In this document: positions 29,143 through 38,699 of the stretch, one piece after another | Numbering within the stretch: position 1 is the stretch's first letter | How the letters are laid out: every line of letters begins with the position of its first letter | Source: Belnapia mucosa | Lineage (GTDB): Bacteria; Pseudomonadota; Alphaproteobacteria; Acetobacterales; Acetobacteraceae | Assembly (NCBI RefSeq): GCF_016775475.1 | Contig: NZ_JAEUXJ010000002.1 | Span: 596,013 to 660,012, forward strand | Length of the DNA: 64,000 bases | Direction of reading: 5' to 3' | Program-made: the position numbers and the translations under genes | The notes under the pieces: model-generated | What the model was told of the DNA's origin: nothing | What the model saw: the letters and a program-made list of their open reading frames with translations, nothing else | The model's database searches: none

Positions 29143-29170
29143 GCGCGGGGCGGCGATGCCGGCCCCGCGC
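29143..29170 (+). terminator. Strong GC hairpin after lon
   Basis: GCGCGGGG (29143-29150) pairs with CCCCGCGC (29163-29170), with one further C-G pair inside, starting 12 bp after the lon stop. It lacks a T-run, so termination would depend on stem strength or Rho. Confidence 0.4.
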
Positions 29171-29232
29171 GCCATCCCTGCCACGGTGGGGGAAAAGCCG
29201 CGGAGTGCCGCGGTTCTTCGGCCACCGATCGA

Positions 29233-29262
29233 TTGACGCCCCAAAATCCCGCCCCCTACAGT
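29233..29262 (+). promoter_or_regulatory. Sigma-70-type promoter of hupB
   Basis: TTGACG (29233-29238) and TACAGT (29257-29262) are separated by 18 bases, or 17 if CTACAG is taken. The pair lies 70 bp before the HU gene and is the best promoter-like pair in this interval. Confidence 0.6.
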
Positions 29263-29330
29263 CCGGCCGAGTTACGGCCTGGAATCATCCTGGCCCGCGG
29301 ACCGATCTGCTCACCAAGGGGGGCCAGCAC

Positions 29331-29603
29331 ATGAACAAGCAGGATCTCATCTCCATCGTGGCCGAGGCGGGCGACCTGCCCAAAGCCAAGGCCGGAGATG
29401 TCGTCGATGCCGTGTTCGATGCGATCACCAAGTCCCTGACGAAAGAGACCGATGTGCGGCTGGTCGGCTTCGGGACCTTCTCCGTCTCCAAGCGCAAGGC
29501 CGGCAAGGGCCGCAACCCGCGCACCGGCGAGGAAATCACGATCCCGGCGACTGCCACGGTGCGGTTCAAGGCCGGGAAGGGTTTGAAGGACGCGCTGAAC
29601 TGA
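29331..29603 (+). CDS. hupB: DNA-binding protein HU
   Basis: Histone-like protein of 90 aa, typical for HU. The conserved beta-arm region GFGTFSVSKRKAGKGRNPRTGEEI carries the DNA-contacting GRNPRTG motif; the N-terminus is MNKQDLISIVAEAGDLPKAKAG. It bends and compacts DNA. It stands 199 bp after lon with its own likely promoter, in the lon-hupB order usual for many proteobacteria. tRNA-Val follows the stop by only 14 bp. Confidence 0.96.
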   Translation: MNKQDLISIVAEAGDLPKAKAGDVVDAVFDAITKSLTKETDVRLVGFGTFSVSKRKAGKGRNPRTGEEITIPATATVRFKAGKGLKDALN

Positions 29604-29617
29604 ATCAGCCGTCCCGG

Positions 29618-29689
29618 GGGCGCTTAGCTCAGCGGTAGAGCGCCTGTCTTACACACAGGTGGTCGGCGGTTCGATCCCGTCAGCGCCCA
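29618..29689 (+). tRNA. tRNA-Val (anticodon UAC)
   Basis: 72 nt without an encoded CCA. The acceptor stem GGGCGCT/AGCGCCC is perfect, the anticodon stem CCTGT/ACAGG encloses CTTACAC (anticodon TAC), and the T-arm contains GGTTCGATCC. It starts 14 bp after hupB, so it is probably processed from the hupB transcript. Confidence 0.96.
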
Positions 29690-29773
29690 TTCCGCTTTGC
29701 TTTCTTGCAACCTTCGCATGGTGTATCCTTACGCCGCCTGTCCGGTACACACGGACGCATCAGGGCGGAGGCG

Positions 29774-30583
29774 ATGTTGCAGACCAGACTTGTGCAATTC
29801 GGCGTATTGGCCCTGGCGGCGATGACGCTCGGCGGCTGCGTTCAGCAGGGCACGGCGAGCGGGCCGGTCACCGGCGCCGCGGGCGGCGGGGCCAGCGTCG
29901 GGGCAGCCGGCAATCTCCAGCGCTGCGCCGAGCCGCTCGGCACCGTCGCAATCGATGATGGCCGCGACCAGAGCTGGTGGGGTCCGTTCACCGCCCGGAC
30001 CCAGATCACCACTATCGAGCCGATGGTGCGGCTTGTGGTGCAGCAATCCAACTGCTTCGTCATTACCGCCATGGGCAATAACCGGCTGGAAGGCCGGATG
30101 CGCGGCATGATCGGCGATATGCGGAACAGCGGCGAATTCCGCGCCGGGTCCAACATGCAGCGCGGTCAGCGCGTCGCCGCCGACCTCTTCATCGAACCGG
30201 CGATCCTTTTCTCCAACCAGGATTTGGGTGGCATCGGCGGCGGTGTCGGTGGCTGGGGCGGCATGGCGCTCGGCCTGGCCGGCGCGGCGATGTCCCAATC
30301 GGCCACCGCCGTGACCCTCTCGGTCTTCGACATGCGGAGCGGCGTGCAGGTCGCGGCCTCCGAAGGCTCCGCCACCGCGACGAATTTCGGCGCGGCGCTG
30401 GCGGGGATCGGCGTCGGCGGCGCCGGCGCGCTCGGCGGCTATCAGCGCACCCCGGCGGGGCAGGCGACGGTCGCTGCCTTCGTCGATGCCTACAACAAGC
30501 TGGTCGTCGCGGTGCGGAATTACCGGGCGCAGGATGTGCGCGGGGGGCTCGGGGCCGGTGGCGGCGCGCTGCGCTCCCGCTAG
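29774..30583 (+). CDS. Putative CsgG-like lipoprotein
   Basis: 269 aa with a lipoprotein signal peptide; the lipobox is LGGC, with Cys22 as the lipidated residue. The mature part has a region like CsgG/HfaB-family proteins (VRLVVQQSNCFVI, then the activity on RGQRVAADLFIEPAI and VTLSVFDMRSGVQVAASEGSATATNF), followed by glycine-rich loops (GGIGGGVGGWGGMALGLAGAA). CsgG relatives form outer-membrane export pores or penicillin-binding-protein activators, but the match is partial. A second lipoprotein gene overlaps its 3' end. Confidence 0.6.
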   Translation: MLQTRLVQFGVLALAAMTLGGCVQQGTASGPVTGAAGGGASVGAAGNLQRCAEPLGTVAIDDGRDQSWWGPFTARTQITTIEPMVRLVVQQSNCFVITAMGNNRLEGRMRGMIGDMRNSGEFRAGSNMQRGQRVAADLFIEPAILFSNQDLGGIGGGVGGWGGMALGLAGAAMSQSATAVTLSVFDMRSGVQVAASEGSATATNFGAALAGIGVGGAGALGGYQRTPAGQATVAAFVDAYNKLVVAVRNYRAQDVRGGLGAGGGALRSR

Positions 30584-31529
30584 GGCGGGACTCGCCGTCG
30601 CGCTGCTGCTGCTGCTGGCCGGCTGCCAGCCGCGGATGGTGGGCGGCAGCGGCTTCGGCCGCGCGGTGCAGGTCTGCGACTCCGACGGCTGCCGGGTGCA
30701 GCCGCGCGAGGCGCAGACCCTGGTCATTGGCGAGGACGAGCGGCTGCGGCGCCAAGCCGATCCCGACCTCTATCGCGGCGAATCGGTGGCGGAGCTGCGC
30801 GGCGCCGCGGCGGCCGGCGATGCCGGAGCGGCCTATCGCCTCGGCCAGGCCTATGAATACGGCGCTGGTGGCCTGCCGCGCAGCGCCGGGCAGGCGGCGC
30901 GGCAATATGAGGTCGCGGCCGCGGCCGGCATGCCCTTCGCCATGTTCCGCCTCGGCCGGCTGGCCGAGCAGGGCGCGGCGCCCGGGGGCCGGGCGCGGGC
31001 GATCGAGCTCTATGCCGCGGCGGCCAATGGCGGGGTCGCCCAAGCGGCGCATAATCTCGGCTATCTCTACCTCCAGGGCCGTGGCCTGCCGCGCGACATG
31101 GCGGAGGCGGCGCGCTGGTCGACCCTCGCCGCCGAGAAGGGCGTGCCGGAGAGTCAGTACAACCTCGCCCTGATGTACTTCCGCGGCGAGGGTGTGTCGC
31201 GGCAGCCCTATGAGGCGCTGCAATGGATGCGCCGCGCCGCGCAGAACGGCTATCTGCCGGCGCAGAAGGCCGTGGGGCGCCTCTACATGACCGGGCTCGA
31301 GGAGATGGGCCAGGACCTGCAGGAGGCGCGCAGCTGGCTCTCCCTGGCGGCCAGTCGTGGCGATGCCGAATCGCGGCGGTGGCTGCAACAAATCGAGCAG
31401 GCGGAACGGGCGGAGCGCGCCTACCAGCAGCAGCTGACCATGCAGGCGGCGCAGACCCAGGCGCTCTGGGCGCAGGCGGCGCTCGCCGCCGCGCTGGCAC
31501 CGCCGCCGGTGACGGTGGTGATATACTGA
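30558..31529 (+). CDS. Sel1-repeat lipoprotein
   Basis: 323 aa from GTG 30558, which is placed so that a signal peptide with lipobox LAGC (Cys near residue 23) begins the protein. It overlaps the upstream lipoprotein gene by 26 bp. About five Sel1 (TPR-like) repeats span residues 75-265, for example AAYRLGQAYEYGAGGLPRSA, AAHNLGYLYLQGRGLPRDM and SQYNLALMYFRGEGVSR. The tail is Gln/Ala-rich. Sel1 lipoproteins act as envelope scaffolds; the partner may be the product of the overlapping gene. Confidence 0.82.
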   Translation: MAARCAPARAGLAVALLLLLAGCQPRMVGGSGFGRAVQVCDSDGCRVQPREAQTLVIGEDERLRRQADPDLYRGESVAELRGAAAAGDAGAAYRLGQAYEYGAGGLPRSAGQAARQYEVAAAAGMPFAMFRLGRLAEQGAAPGGRARAIELYAAAANGGVAQAAHNLGYLYLQGRGLPRDMAEAARWSTLAAEKGVPESQYNLALMYFRGEGVSRQPYEALQWMRRAAQNGYLPAQKAVGRLYMTGLEEMGQDLQEARSWLSLAASRGDAESRRWLQQIEQAERAERAYQQQLTMQAAQTQALWAQAALAAALAPPPVTVVIY

Positions 31530-31537
31530 CCGAAGGC

Positions 31538-31566
31538 TGTTGACACGGGAGGCCGCGGGCAATACA
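31538..31566 (+). promoter_or_regulatory. Promoter of tRNA-Asp
   Basis: A perfect TTGACA -35 box (31538-31543), a 17-base spacer and TACACC (31561-31566) place the start about 10 bp before the tRNA. The -10 box is only moderate. Confidence 0.6.
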
Positions 31567-31584
31567 CCCCGGCTCCTGTCGCAA

Positions 31585-31661
<77 letters not shown>

Positions 31662-31676
31662 TGCGACACTGCAACA

Positions 31677-31709
31677 AGCGGCGCCATTCCCCCGTGGAAT
31701 GGCGCCGCT
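31677..31709 (+). terminator. Perfect 14-bp hairpin after tRNA-Asp
   Basis: AGCGGCGCCATTCC pairs without mismatch with GGAATGGCGCCGCT around a 5-base loop CCCGT, 15 bp after the tRNA. There is no adjacent T-run; TTTT appears only 14 bases later. It is most likely a 3' processing or termination signal of the tRNA transcript. Confidence 0.5.
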
Positions 31710-31899
31710 GCTGCATTCGGGCCCTTTTCGTTCTGCGCCTAAGTCGCCACATCGATGGGGCGGAAGCGCGTTTCCCCCTATGGCGGAGTGGGCGGGCCGG
31801 GGCTAATGTCCGGCCGCGCTGCGCTGCGGCAACGGTCGGAACGAGGCCCGTGAGTGACCTCAGGATGACGGCCCAGGCGCCTCTGTGGGCGGAGCAAAC

Positions 31900-32268
31900 A
31901 TGACCCAGCCGCTGCTGGCCGACTATTTCCCGATCCTCGTCTTCCTCGTCATCGCCGGTGGCATCGCCGCGGCGATGGTGGGCGGCAGCCTGCTCGTGGC
32001 CCGGCAGAAGCCGAACCCCGAGAAGCTCTCCGCCTATGAATGCGGCTTCGAGCCGTTCGACGACACGCGGCGGCGCTTCGACGTGCGCTTCTACCTGGTT
32101 GCGATCCTGTTCATCATCTTCGACCTGGAAGTGGCCTTCCTCTTCCCCTGGGCCGTGTCGCTGGGCGGGATCGGCTGGTTCGGCTTCCTCTCGATGGTCG
32201 CCTTCCTCGGCGTCCTGACGGTCGGCTTCGTCTACGAATGGCGCAAGGGCGCCCTGGACTGGGAGTGA
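31900..32268 (+). CDS. nuoA: NADH-quinone oxidoreductase subunit A
   Basis: Small membrane subunit of complex I (122 aa, three hydrophobic segments). It has the conserved loop [43 protein letters not shown], whose Cys and acidic residues belong to the quinone-site entrance. ATG 31900 has GGGCGGAG 5 bases upstream and is preferred to the start at 31885. First gene of the 14-gene nuo operon. The 238 bp before it hold the tRNA-Asp hairpin and otherwise nothing I can call. Confidence 0.96.
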   Translation: MTQPLLADYFPILVFLVIAGGIAAAMVGGSLLVARQKPNPEKLSAYECGFEPFDDTRRRFDVRFYLVAILFIIFDLEVAFLFPWAVSLGGIGWFGFLSMVAFLGVLTVGFVYEWRKGALDWE

Positions 32269-32296
32269 CGGCACGCCGTCGCCACCGGAGACCCGC

Positions 32297-32854
32297 ATGA
32301 ACGAAAACACAGACACCATTGCCTGGAACCGCGAGCATCTGGCGCCCGGCGCGGCGCAGGACGCGGTGGTGAAGGGCATCACTGGCGAGATCGAGGACAA
32401 GGGCTTTGTCGTCGCCAACCTCGACAAGGTGGTGAATTGGGCCCGCACGGGCAGCCTCTGGCCGATGACCTTCGGCCTGGCCTGCTGCGCGGTGCCGATG
32501 ATCCACGCCTATATGGCGCGCTACGACCTCGACCGCTTCGGCGTCATCCCGCGCGGCTCGCCGCGGCAGTCGGATGTGATGATCGTCGCCGGCACGCTGA
32601 CCAACAAGATGGCCCCCGCGCTGCGCAAGGTCTACGACCAGATGTCGGAACCGCGCTGGGTCATCTCCATGGGCAGCTGCGCCAATGGCGGCGGCTACTA
32701 CCATTACTCCTACAGCGTGGTGCGCGGCTGCGACCGGATCGTGCCGGTCGATGTCTATGTGCCCGGCTGCCCGCCGACGGCGGAGGGGCTGGTCTACGGC
32801 ATCATGCAGTTGCAGAAGAAGATCCGGCGTTCGGGGACGATCCTGCGTGGCTGA
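32297..32854 (+). CDS. nuoB: NADH-quinone oxidoreductase subunit B
   Basis: 185 aa, carries the terminal [4Fe-4S] cluster N2 next to the quinone pocket. The four ligands are visible: tandem Cys63-Cys64 (GLACCAVP), Cys128 (GSCANGGG) and Cys158 (VPGCPP). It has a slightly extended N-terminus relative to E. coli in the alphaproteobacterial style. The end overlaps the nuoC GTG start by 8 bp. Confidence 0.97.
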   Translation: MNENTDTIAWNREHLAPGAAQDAVVKGITGEIEDKGFVVANLDKVVNWARTGSLWPMTFGLACCAVPMIHAYMARYDLDRFGVIPRGSPRQSDVMIVAGTLTNKMAPALRKVYDQMSEPRWVISMGSCANGGGYYHYSYSVVRGCDRIVPVDVYVPGCPPTAEGLVYGIMQLQKKIRRSGTILRG

Positions 32855-33464
32855 GAACGAGACATTGACGGCGCTCGGCGAGGCCGTGGCCGCGCTGCCG
32901 GGCGCCCGCACCGCGATCGAGCGCGGGGCCGAGCTGGTCCTGACCCTGCCGCGCGAAGGGCTGGTTGAGGCCATGCGCCGGCTGCGCGACGAATTCCATT
33001 TCGAGCAGCTCATGGATCTCTGCGGCACGGACTGGCCGGAGCGGCCACTGCGCTTCGAGGTGATCTACAACCTGCTCAGCCTGTCGCAGAACCGCCGCAT
33101 CCGCGTGGTGGTGGCGACCGATGCGGCGACGCCAGTGCCGAGCATCGTCTCCGTCTGGCCCTGCGCCACCTGGTATGAGCGCGAGGCCTGGGACATGTAT
33201 GGCATCGTCTTCGAAGGTCAGACCGACCTGCGCCGGCTGCTGACCGATTACGGCTTCGAGGGCCATCCGCTGCGCAAGGACTTCCCGCTCACCGGCCATG
33301 TCGAGGTCCGCTACGACGAGGACCGGAAGCAAGTGGTCTATGAGCCGGTGAAGCTGCAGCAGGATTTCCGCAATTTCGATTTCCTCTCGCCCTGGGAAGG
33401 CCTGACCACGCTGCCCGGCGACGAGAAGGTGCATCTCAACCGCATCGAGGGAGGCAAGTCATGA
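32847..33464 (+). CDS. nuoC: NADH-quinone oxidoreductase subunit C
   Basis: 30-kDa subunit of the complex I connecting arm, 205 aa, separate from nuoD. It carries the family signature [40 protein letters not shown]. The start is a GTG at 32847 overlapping nuoB by 8 bp. This is preferred because the sequence before it belongs to nuoB and the family N-terminus follows. The stop overlaps the nuoD start (ATGA). Confidence 0.95.
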   Translation: MAENETLTALGEAVAALPGARTAIERGAELVLTLPREGLVEAMRRLRDEFHFEQLMDLCGTDWPERPLRFEVIYNLLSLSQNRRIRVVVATDAATPVPSIVSVWPCATWYEREAWDMYGIVFEGQTDLRRLLTDYGFEGHPLRKDFPLTGHVEVRYDEDRKQVVYEPVKLQQDFRNFDFLSPWEGLTTLPGDEKVHLNRIEGGKS

Positions 33465-34741
33465 GCGGCAGCTCTGCCATGGCTTCCGAGGCCGGGCCGC
33501 TCGCCACGAGCGCCGACCCCGCCACCATGCCCTCGGCGACCGGCACCTCGAATGAGGTGAAGACCGTCGAGGTCGACAGCCATACGATCAATTTCGGCCC
33601 GCAGCATCCGGCGGCCCACGGCGTGCTGCGCCTCATCCTCGAGATGAAGGGCGAGATGGTGGAGCGCGCCGATCCGCATATCGGCCTGCTGCATCGCGGG
33701 ACCGAGAAGCTGGTCGAGTACAAGACCTATCTCCAGGCGATGCCCTATATGGATCGCCTGGATTACGTCAGCCCGATGTGCATGGAGCATAGCTGGGTGC
33801 TGGCGGTGGAGCGCCTGCTGCATATCGAGAAGGACGTGCCGGAACGCGCCCGCGTCATCCGCACCATGTTCGCCGAGCTGACGCGCATCCTGAACCACCT
33901 GCTCAACGTCACTACCTATGCGCTCGATTGCGGCGCCATCACGCCAGCACTCTGGGGCTTCGAGCAGCGCGAGCACCTGCTGGAATTCTACGAGGCAGCG
34001 GGCGGCAGCCACTACCACGTCAACTACTTCCGGCCGGGCGGCGTTGCGCGCGACCTGCCTGCGGACCTGCCGGGGCGCATCGCCACCTGGGCGGCCCAAT
34101 TCCCGAAATTCCTCGACGACCTCGAGGGGCTGCTGACCAACAACCGCATCTTCAAGCAGCGCACCGTCGATATCGGGGTGATGACGGCCGAGCAGGCGAT
34201 GGAATGGGGCTTCTCCGGTCCCTGCCTGCGCGCCTCGGGCGTGCCCTGGGATCTGCGCAAGGCGCAGCCTTATGAGATCTACGACCAGCTGGATTTCGAC
34301 ATCCCCGTCGGTCGCCAGGGCGATTGCTATGACCGCTACCTGATCCGCATTATGGAGATGCGGCAGAGCCTGCGCATGGTCGAGCAGTGCCTCGGACGCT
34401 TGAAGCCGGGCCCGATCAAGATCCTAGACAACAAGATCGTCCCGCCGAAGCGCGGCGAGATGAAGCGGTCGATGGAATCGCTGATCCACCACTTCAAGCT
34501 CTACACCGAGGGCTTCCACGTGCCGGAAGGCGCGACCTACACCGTGACCGAAGCGCCGAAGGGCGAGTTCGGCATGTATCTGGTCGCCGACGGCACCAAC
34601 CGGCCCTATCGCTGCAAGGTCCGGGCGCCGGGCTTCGCGCATCTGCAGGCCATGGAAGTGCTCTCGAAGGGGCATATGCTGGCCGATGCGGTGGCGATCA
34701 TCGGCTCGCTCGATATCGTTTTCGGGGAGATCGACCGCTAA
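33461..34741 (+). CDS. nuoD: NADH-quinone oxidoreductase subunit D
   Basis: 49-kDa quinone-binding subunit, 426 aa. [14 protein letters not shown] contains the conserved His involved near the quinone head group, and [16 protein letters not shown] follows. An extra N-terminal stretch of about 38 residues rich in Ser/Ala/Thr precedes the conserved start [15 protein letters not shown], so the real start may be an internal ATG (for example the Met near residue 7 or 23). It is coupled to nuoC by ATGA and to nuoE by a one-base overlap. Confidence 0.95.
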   Translation: MSGSSAMASEAGPLATSADPATMPSATGTSNEVKTVEVDSHTINFGPQHPAAHGVLRLILEMKGEMVERADPHIGLLHRGTEKLVEYKTYLQAMPYMDRLDYVSPMCMEHSWVLAVERLLHIEKDVPERARVIRTMFAELTRILNHLLNVTTYALDCGAITPALWGFEQREHLLEFYEAAGGSHYHVNYFRPGGVARDLPADLPGRIATWAAQFPKFLDDLEGLLTNNRIFKQRTVDIGVMTAEQAMEWGFSGPCLRASGVPWDLRKAQPYEIYDQLDFDIPVGRQGDCYDRYLIRIMEMRQSLRMVEQCLGRLKPGPIKILDNKIVPPKRGEMKRSMESLIHHFKLYTEGFHVPEGATYTVTEAPKGEFGMYLVADGTNRPYRCKVRAPGFAHLQAMEVLSKGHMLADAVAIIGSLDIVFGEIDR

Positions 34742-35376
34742 TGGTCGCCGAGATGTCCACCGGGGTCGAGTTCCCGCAGCCCGAAAGCTTTTCCTTCGAC
34801 GAGGAAAGCATGAAGGCGATCGACACCATCGTGAAGCGCTACCCGCCGGGCAAGCAGGCGAGTGCCGTCATCCCGCTTCTTTATGTCGTGCAGCGGCAGA
34901 TGAAGCGGCAGACCGGCAGCGCCTGGGTGCCGAACAAAGGCATGGATGCGGTCGCCGAACGCCTCGGCATGGCGCCGATCCGCGTCTATGAGGTCGCGAC
35001 CTTCTACTTCATGTTTAACATGAAGCCGATCGGCAAATTCCACCTCCAGGTCTGCGGCACCACGCCCTGCTGGCTGCGCGGCTCGGATGAGGTTGCGCGC
35101 GCCTGCCGTGACACGGCGAAGGTCGGCGGCTATGGCCAGACCAGCGAGGATGGGATGTTCACCATGTCCGAGGTCGAATGCCTCGGCGGCTGCGTGAATG
35201 CGCCGATCCTCCAGGTCGATGACGACTATTACGAAGACATGGACTACGAGAGCACGGTCAAGCTGATCGAGGCGCTGCGGCGCGGCGAGCGGCCAGCGCC
35301 GGGTTCCGTCATCGGCCGCCAGACCAGCGCGCCGGAAGGCGGGCCGCTGACGCTGCTGGACGTGCCGGGAGAGTGA
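34741..35376 (+). CDS. nuoE: NADH-quinone oxidoreductase subunit E
   Basis: 24-kDa subunit with a thioredoxin-like fold and the [2Fe-2S] cluster N1a, 211 aa. The ligands are Cys in [11 protein letters not shown] and in [10 protein letters not shown]. It has the usual helical start ([35 protein letters not shown]). The ATG overlaps the nuoD stop by one base; a second ATG 12 bp in is possible. It works with NuoF in the NADH-oxidising module. Confidence 0.96.
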   Translation: MVAEMSTGVEFPQPESFSFDEESMKAIDTIVKRYPPGKQASAVIPLLYVVQRQMKRQTGSAWVPNKGMDAVAERLGMAPIRVYEVATFYFMFNMKPIGKFHLQVCGTTPCWLRGSDEVARACRDTAKVGGYGQTSEDGMFTMSEVECLGGCVNAPILQVDDDYYEDMDYESTVKLIEALRRGERPAPGSVIGRQTSAPEGGPLTLLDVPGE

Positions 35377-35380
35377 TGCG

Positions 35381-36685
35381 ATGGCACTGAGCGACAAGGA
35401 CCGCATCTTCACCAATCTCTACGGGATGCATGACTGGCGCCTGCCGGCCGCGCGTCGCCGTGGCCATTGGGATGGCACCGGCGCGCTGATCGCGAAGGGG
35501 CGCGACTGGATCATCGAGGAGGTCAAGAATTCGGGGCTGCGCGGCCGTGGCGGCGCCGGCTTCCCGACCGGCCTCAAATGGTCCTTCATGCCGAAGCAGC
35601 CGGGCGACCGGCCGCACTACCTGATCGTCAATTCGGACGAGTCCGAGCCGGGGACCTGCAAGGACCGCGATATCCTGCGGCATGACCCGCATACGCTAAT
35701 CGAGGGCTGCCTGATCGCCGGCGTCGCGATGGGCGCGCATGCCGGCTACATCTATGTCCGCGGCGAATACTACAACGAACAGCTGGTGCTGCAGGCGGCG
35801 ATCGACGAGGCCTATGCGGCCGGATTGCTCGGCCCGAATGCCTGCGGCAGCGGCTGGGATTTCGATCTCTATGTCCATCGCGGCGCCGGCGCCTATATCT
35901 GTGGCGAAGAGACGGCGCTGATTGAGAGCCTCGAGGGCAAGAAGGGGATGCCGCGGCTGAAGCCGCCCTTCCCGGCGGCGGTCGGGCTCTATGGCTGCCC
36001 TTCGACGGTGAACAATGTCGAGACCATTGCGGTGGTGCCGACCATCCTGCGCCGTGGCGGCGCCTGGTTTGCCGGCTTCGGCCGACCGAAGAACAGCGGC
36101 ACCAAGATCTTCTGCATCCAGGGCCATGTGAACAAGCCCTGCAATGTCGAGGAGGAGATGAGCATCCCGCTGCGGGAGCTGATCGAGCGGCATGCCGGTG
36201 GCGTGCGCGGTGGCTGGGACAACCTGCTCGCCGTCATCCCCGGTGGCAGCTCCACACCGATGATCCCGAAGGCCGTCTGCGACGACGTGCTGATGGATTT
36301 CGACGCACTGCGCGAGCACAAGACCGGCCTCGGCACCGCGGGCGTGATCGTGATGGACAAGTCCACCGATCTCATCAAGGCGATCGCCCGGCTTTCGACC
36401 TTCTACAAGCATGAGAGCTGCGGCCAGTGCACCCCCTGCCGCGAGGGCATGGGCTGGGTGAAGCGCATGATGGACCGCATGGTCGAAGGCCGCGCCGAGG
36501 TGGCCGAGATCGATGTGCTGGAACAGGTGACGCGGCAGATCGAGGGGCACACGATCTGTGCGCTCGCCGATGGCGGTGTCTGGCCGGTGCAGGGCCTGAT
36601 CCGGCACTTCCGGCCGATGATGGAAGAACGCATTGCCGCCTACAAGGCGGGCAAGGCCGCGCCGATGGCGCTGGCGGCGGAGTAG
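35381..36685 (+). CDS. nuoF: NADH-quinone oxidoreductase subunit F
   Basis: 51-kDa subunit, 434 aa. It binds NADH and FMN through [13 protein letters not shown] and [19 protein letters not shown]. The [4Fe-4S] cluster N3 ligands are in [12 protein letters not shown] plus a later Cys in HTICALADG. This is where electrons enter complex I. It starts 4 bp after the nuoE stop. Confidence 0.97.
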   Translation: MALSDKDRIFTNLYGMHDWRLPAARRRGHWDGTGALIAKGRDWIIEEVKNSGLRGRGGAGFPTGLKWSFMPKQPGDRPHYLIVNSDESEPGTCKDRDILRHDPHTLIEGCLIAGVAMGAHAGYIYVRGEYYNEQLVLQAAIDEAYAAGLLGPNACGSGWDFDLYVHRGAGAYICGEETALIESLEGKKGMPRLKPPFPAAVGLYGCPSTVNNVETIAVVPTILRRGGAWFAGFGRPKNSGTKIFCIQGHVNKPCNVEEEMSIPLRELIERHAGGVRGGWDNLLAVIPGGSSTPMIPKAVCDDVLMDFDALREHKTGLGTAGVIVMDKSTDLIKAIARLSTFYKHESCGQCTPCREGMGWVKRMMDRMVEGRAEVAEIDVLEQVTRQIEGHTICALADGGVWPVQGLIRHFRPMMEERIAAYKAGKAAPMALAAE

Positions 36686-36689
36686 GACC

Positions 36690-38693
36690 ATGGCGAAGGT
36701 TACCGTCGACGGGATCGAGGTGGAGGTGCCGAACGGCGTCTCCGTCCTCCAGGCCTGCGAGGCCGCGGGCAAGGAAATCCCGCGCTTCTGCTACCATGAG
36801 CGACTGAGCGTCGCCGGCAATTGCCGGATGTGCCTGGTCGAGGTGGAGAAGGCGCCGAAGCCCATCGCCTCCTGCGCCTATCCGGTGGCGGATGGGATGA
36901 AGGTCTTCACCGACAGCCCGATGGTCCGCAACGGCCGCCGCGGCGTCATGGAATTCCTGCTGATCAACCACCCGCTGGATTGCCCGATCTGCGACCAGGG
37001 CGGCGAGTGCGACCTGCAGGACCAGGCCATGGCCTTCGGCGGCGATGCCAGCCGTTACCGCGAAGAGAAGCGCGCGGTGAAGGACAAGTATCTCGGCCCG
37101 CTGGTCAAGACGATCATGAACCGGTGCATCCAGTGCACCCGCTGCGTGCGGTTCGCCACCGAGGTTGCCGGCGTGCCGGAACTCGGCGCGACGAATCGCG
37201 GCGAGAACATGGAAATCGGCACCTATGTCGAGAAGGCGCTGACAACCGAGCTTTCCGGCAATCTGATCGATATCTGCCCGGTCGGCGCGCTCACCTCACG
37301 TCCCTATGCCTATGTCACCCGGCCCTGGGAGCTGCGGAAGACCGACAGCGTGGACGTGCTGGACGCCACGGGGACCAATATCCGCGTCGATGCCCGCGCT
37401 GGCGAGGTGCTGCGCATCCTGCCGCGCACCAATGACGACGTGAACGAGGAGTGGATGGCCGATCGCGGCCGCTTCGCCTTCGATGGGCTGAAGCGGCGCC
37501 GGCTGGACCGGCCCTGGGTGCGGAAGAACGGCAAGCTGCATCCGGCGAGCTGGGCCGAGGCTTTCACCGCCATCGCCGCCGGCATCAAGGGCCGCAAGAT
37601 CGGCGCCGTGGCGGGCGAGCTGGTGGATGCCGAGGCCGCCGTGGCGCTGCGCGACCTGATGGCGGCACTGGGCAGCAACCATCTCGAATGCCGCACCGAT
37701 GGCGCGGCGATCGATGCCTCGCGGCGGGATTTCTACACCTTCAATACCGGCATCGCCGGGATCGAGGAGGCGGATGCGCTGCTGATCATCGGCAGCAATC
37801 CGCGGCTGGACTCCCCGGTGATCAATGCCCGCATTCGCAAGCGGGTGGCGACGGGCGGCATCCCGGTCGGCTTCATCGGTCCGCGTGGACTGAATCTGAC
37901 CTATGCGCAGGATTGGCTGGGGGAGGGGGGTGCGGTCCTCAACGCCCTGATCGGCGGCCAGCATCGCTTCAATGAGGTGCTGCGGGCGGCGAAGCGGCCG
38001 ATGCTGATCCTTGGCCGCGGCGCCCTGGCACGGCCGGATGGCGCGTCGGTCCTGGCCGCGGCCTGGCAGGTGGCGGCGCAGAACGGGATGCTCCAACCCG
38101 ACTGGCACGGCTTCAACCTGCTGCACCACTTCGGTGGCCAGGTGGCGCCGCTTGATCTCGGCTTCACCACCGGGATCCCGGCGGATATCGGCGCAGTCTG
38201 GCTGCTCGGCGCGGAACCGGTCGGCGTGCCGGACGGGGCCTTCGTCATCTTCCAGGGCCATCACGGCGAGGCCGGCGCGGCCCGGGCCGATGTGATCCTG
38301 CCCGGCGCGGCCTATACCGAGAAGGACGCGACCTGGGTGAATACCGAGGGTCGGGTGCAGCGCGGCCGTCTCGCGGTCTATCCGCCGGGCGAGGCGCGGG
38401 AGGATTGGAAGATCCTCCGCGCCGCGAGCGAGGTGCTGGGCGTGCGGCTGCCCTATGACTCCCTCGCCGGGGTGCGGGCGCGACTGGCCGAGGCGAACCC
38501 GGTCCTCGCCGGCCCCGGCTTCGAGCCGCATGGCTGCACCGATACCGCCGGGCCCGCGGGCGATGCCGGCGGCGTCTCGGAGGCGGCCTTCCTGCCGCCG
38601 GTTGCGAATTACTGGCAGGCGGATCCGATCAGCCGCGCTTCCGCCACCATGGCGGAATGCGCGCGGACCTACCTGCCCCAGGCGGCGGAGTAA
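36690..38693 (+). CDS. nuoG: NADH-quinone oxidoreductase subunit G
   Basis: 75-kDa iron-sulfur subunit, 667 aa. The N-terminal ferredoxin domain carries cluster N1b (FCYHERLSVAGNCRMCLVEV), then the His-Cys cluster N5 region (CPICDQGGECDLQDQ) and N4 (CIQCTRCVRF). A molybdopterin-oxidoreductase-like domain without cofactor fills the rest. ATG 36690 begins the conserved MAKVTVDGIEVEVPNG sequence. The C-terminal domain is of the shorter alphaproteobacterial/mitochondrial type. Confidence 0.97.
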   Translation: MAKVTVDGIEVEVPNGVSVLQACEAAGKEIPRFCYHERLSVAGNCRMCLVEVEKAPKPIASCAYPVADGMKVFTDSPMVRNGRRGVMEFLLINHPLDCPICDQGGECDLQDQAMAFGGDASRYREEKRAVKDKYLGPLVKTIMNRCIQCTRCVRFATEVAGVPELGATNRGENMEIGTYVEKALTTELSGNLIDICPVGALTSRPYAYVTRPWELRKTDSVDVLDATGTNIRVDARAGEVLRILPRTNDDVNEEWMADRGRFAFDGLKRRRLDRPWVRKNGKLHPASWAEAFTAIAAGIKGRKIGAVAGELVDAEAAVALRDLMAALGSNHLECRTDGAAIDASRRDFYTFNTGIAGIEEADALLIIGSNPRLDSPVINARIRKRVATGGIPVGFIGPRGLNLTYAQDWLGEGGAVLNALIGGQHRFNEVLRAAKRPMLILGRGALARPDGASVLAAAWQVAAQNGMLQPDWHGFNLLHHFGGQVAPLDLGFTTGIPADIGAVWLLGAEPVGVPDGAFVIFQGHHGEAGAARADVILPGAAYTEKDATWVNTEGRVQRGRLAVYPPGEAREDWKILRAASEVLGVRLPYDSLAGVRARLAEANPVLAGPGFEPHGCTDTAGPAGDAGGVSEAAFLPPVANYWQADPISRASATMAECARTYLPQAAE

Positions 38694-38699
38694 GCGGGC

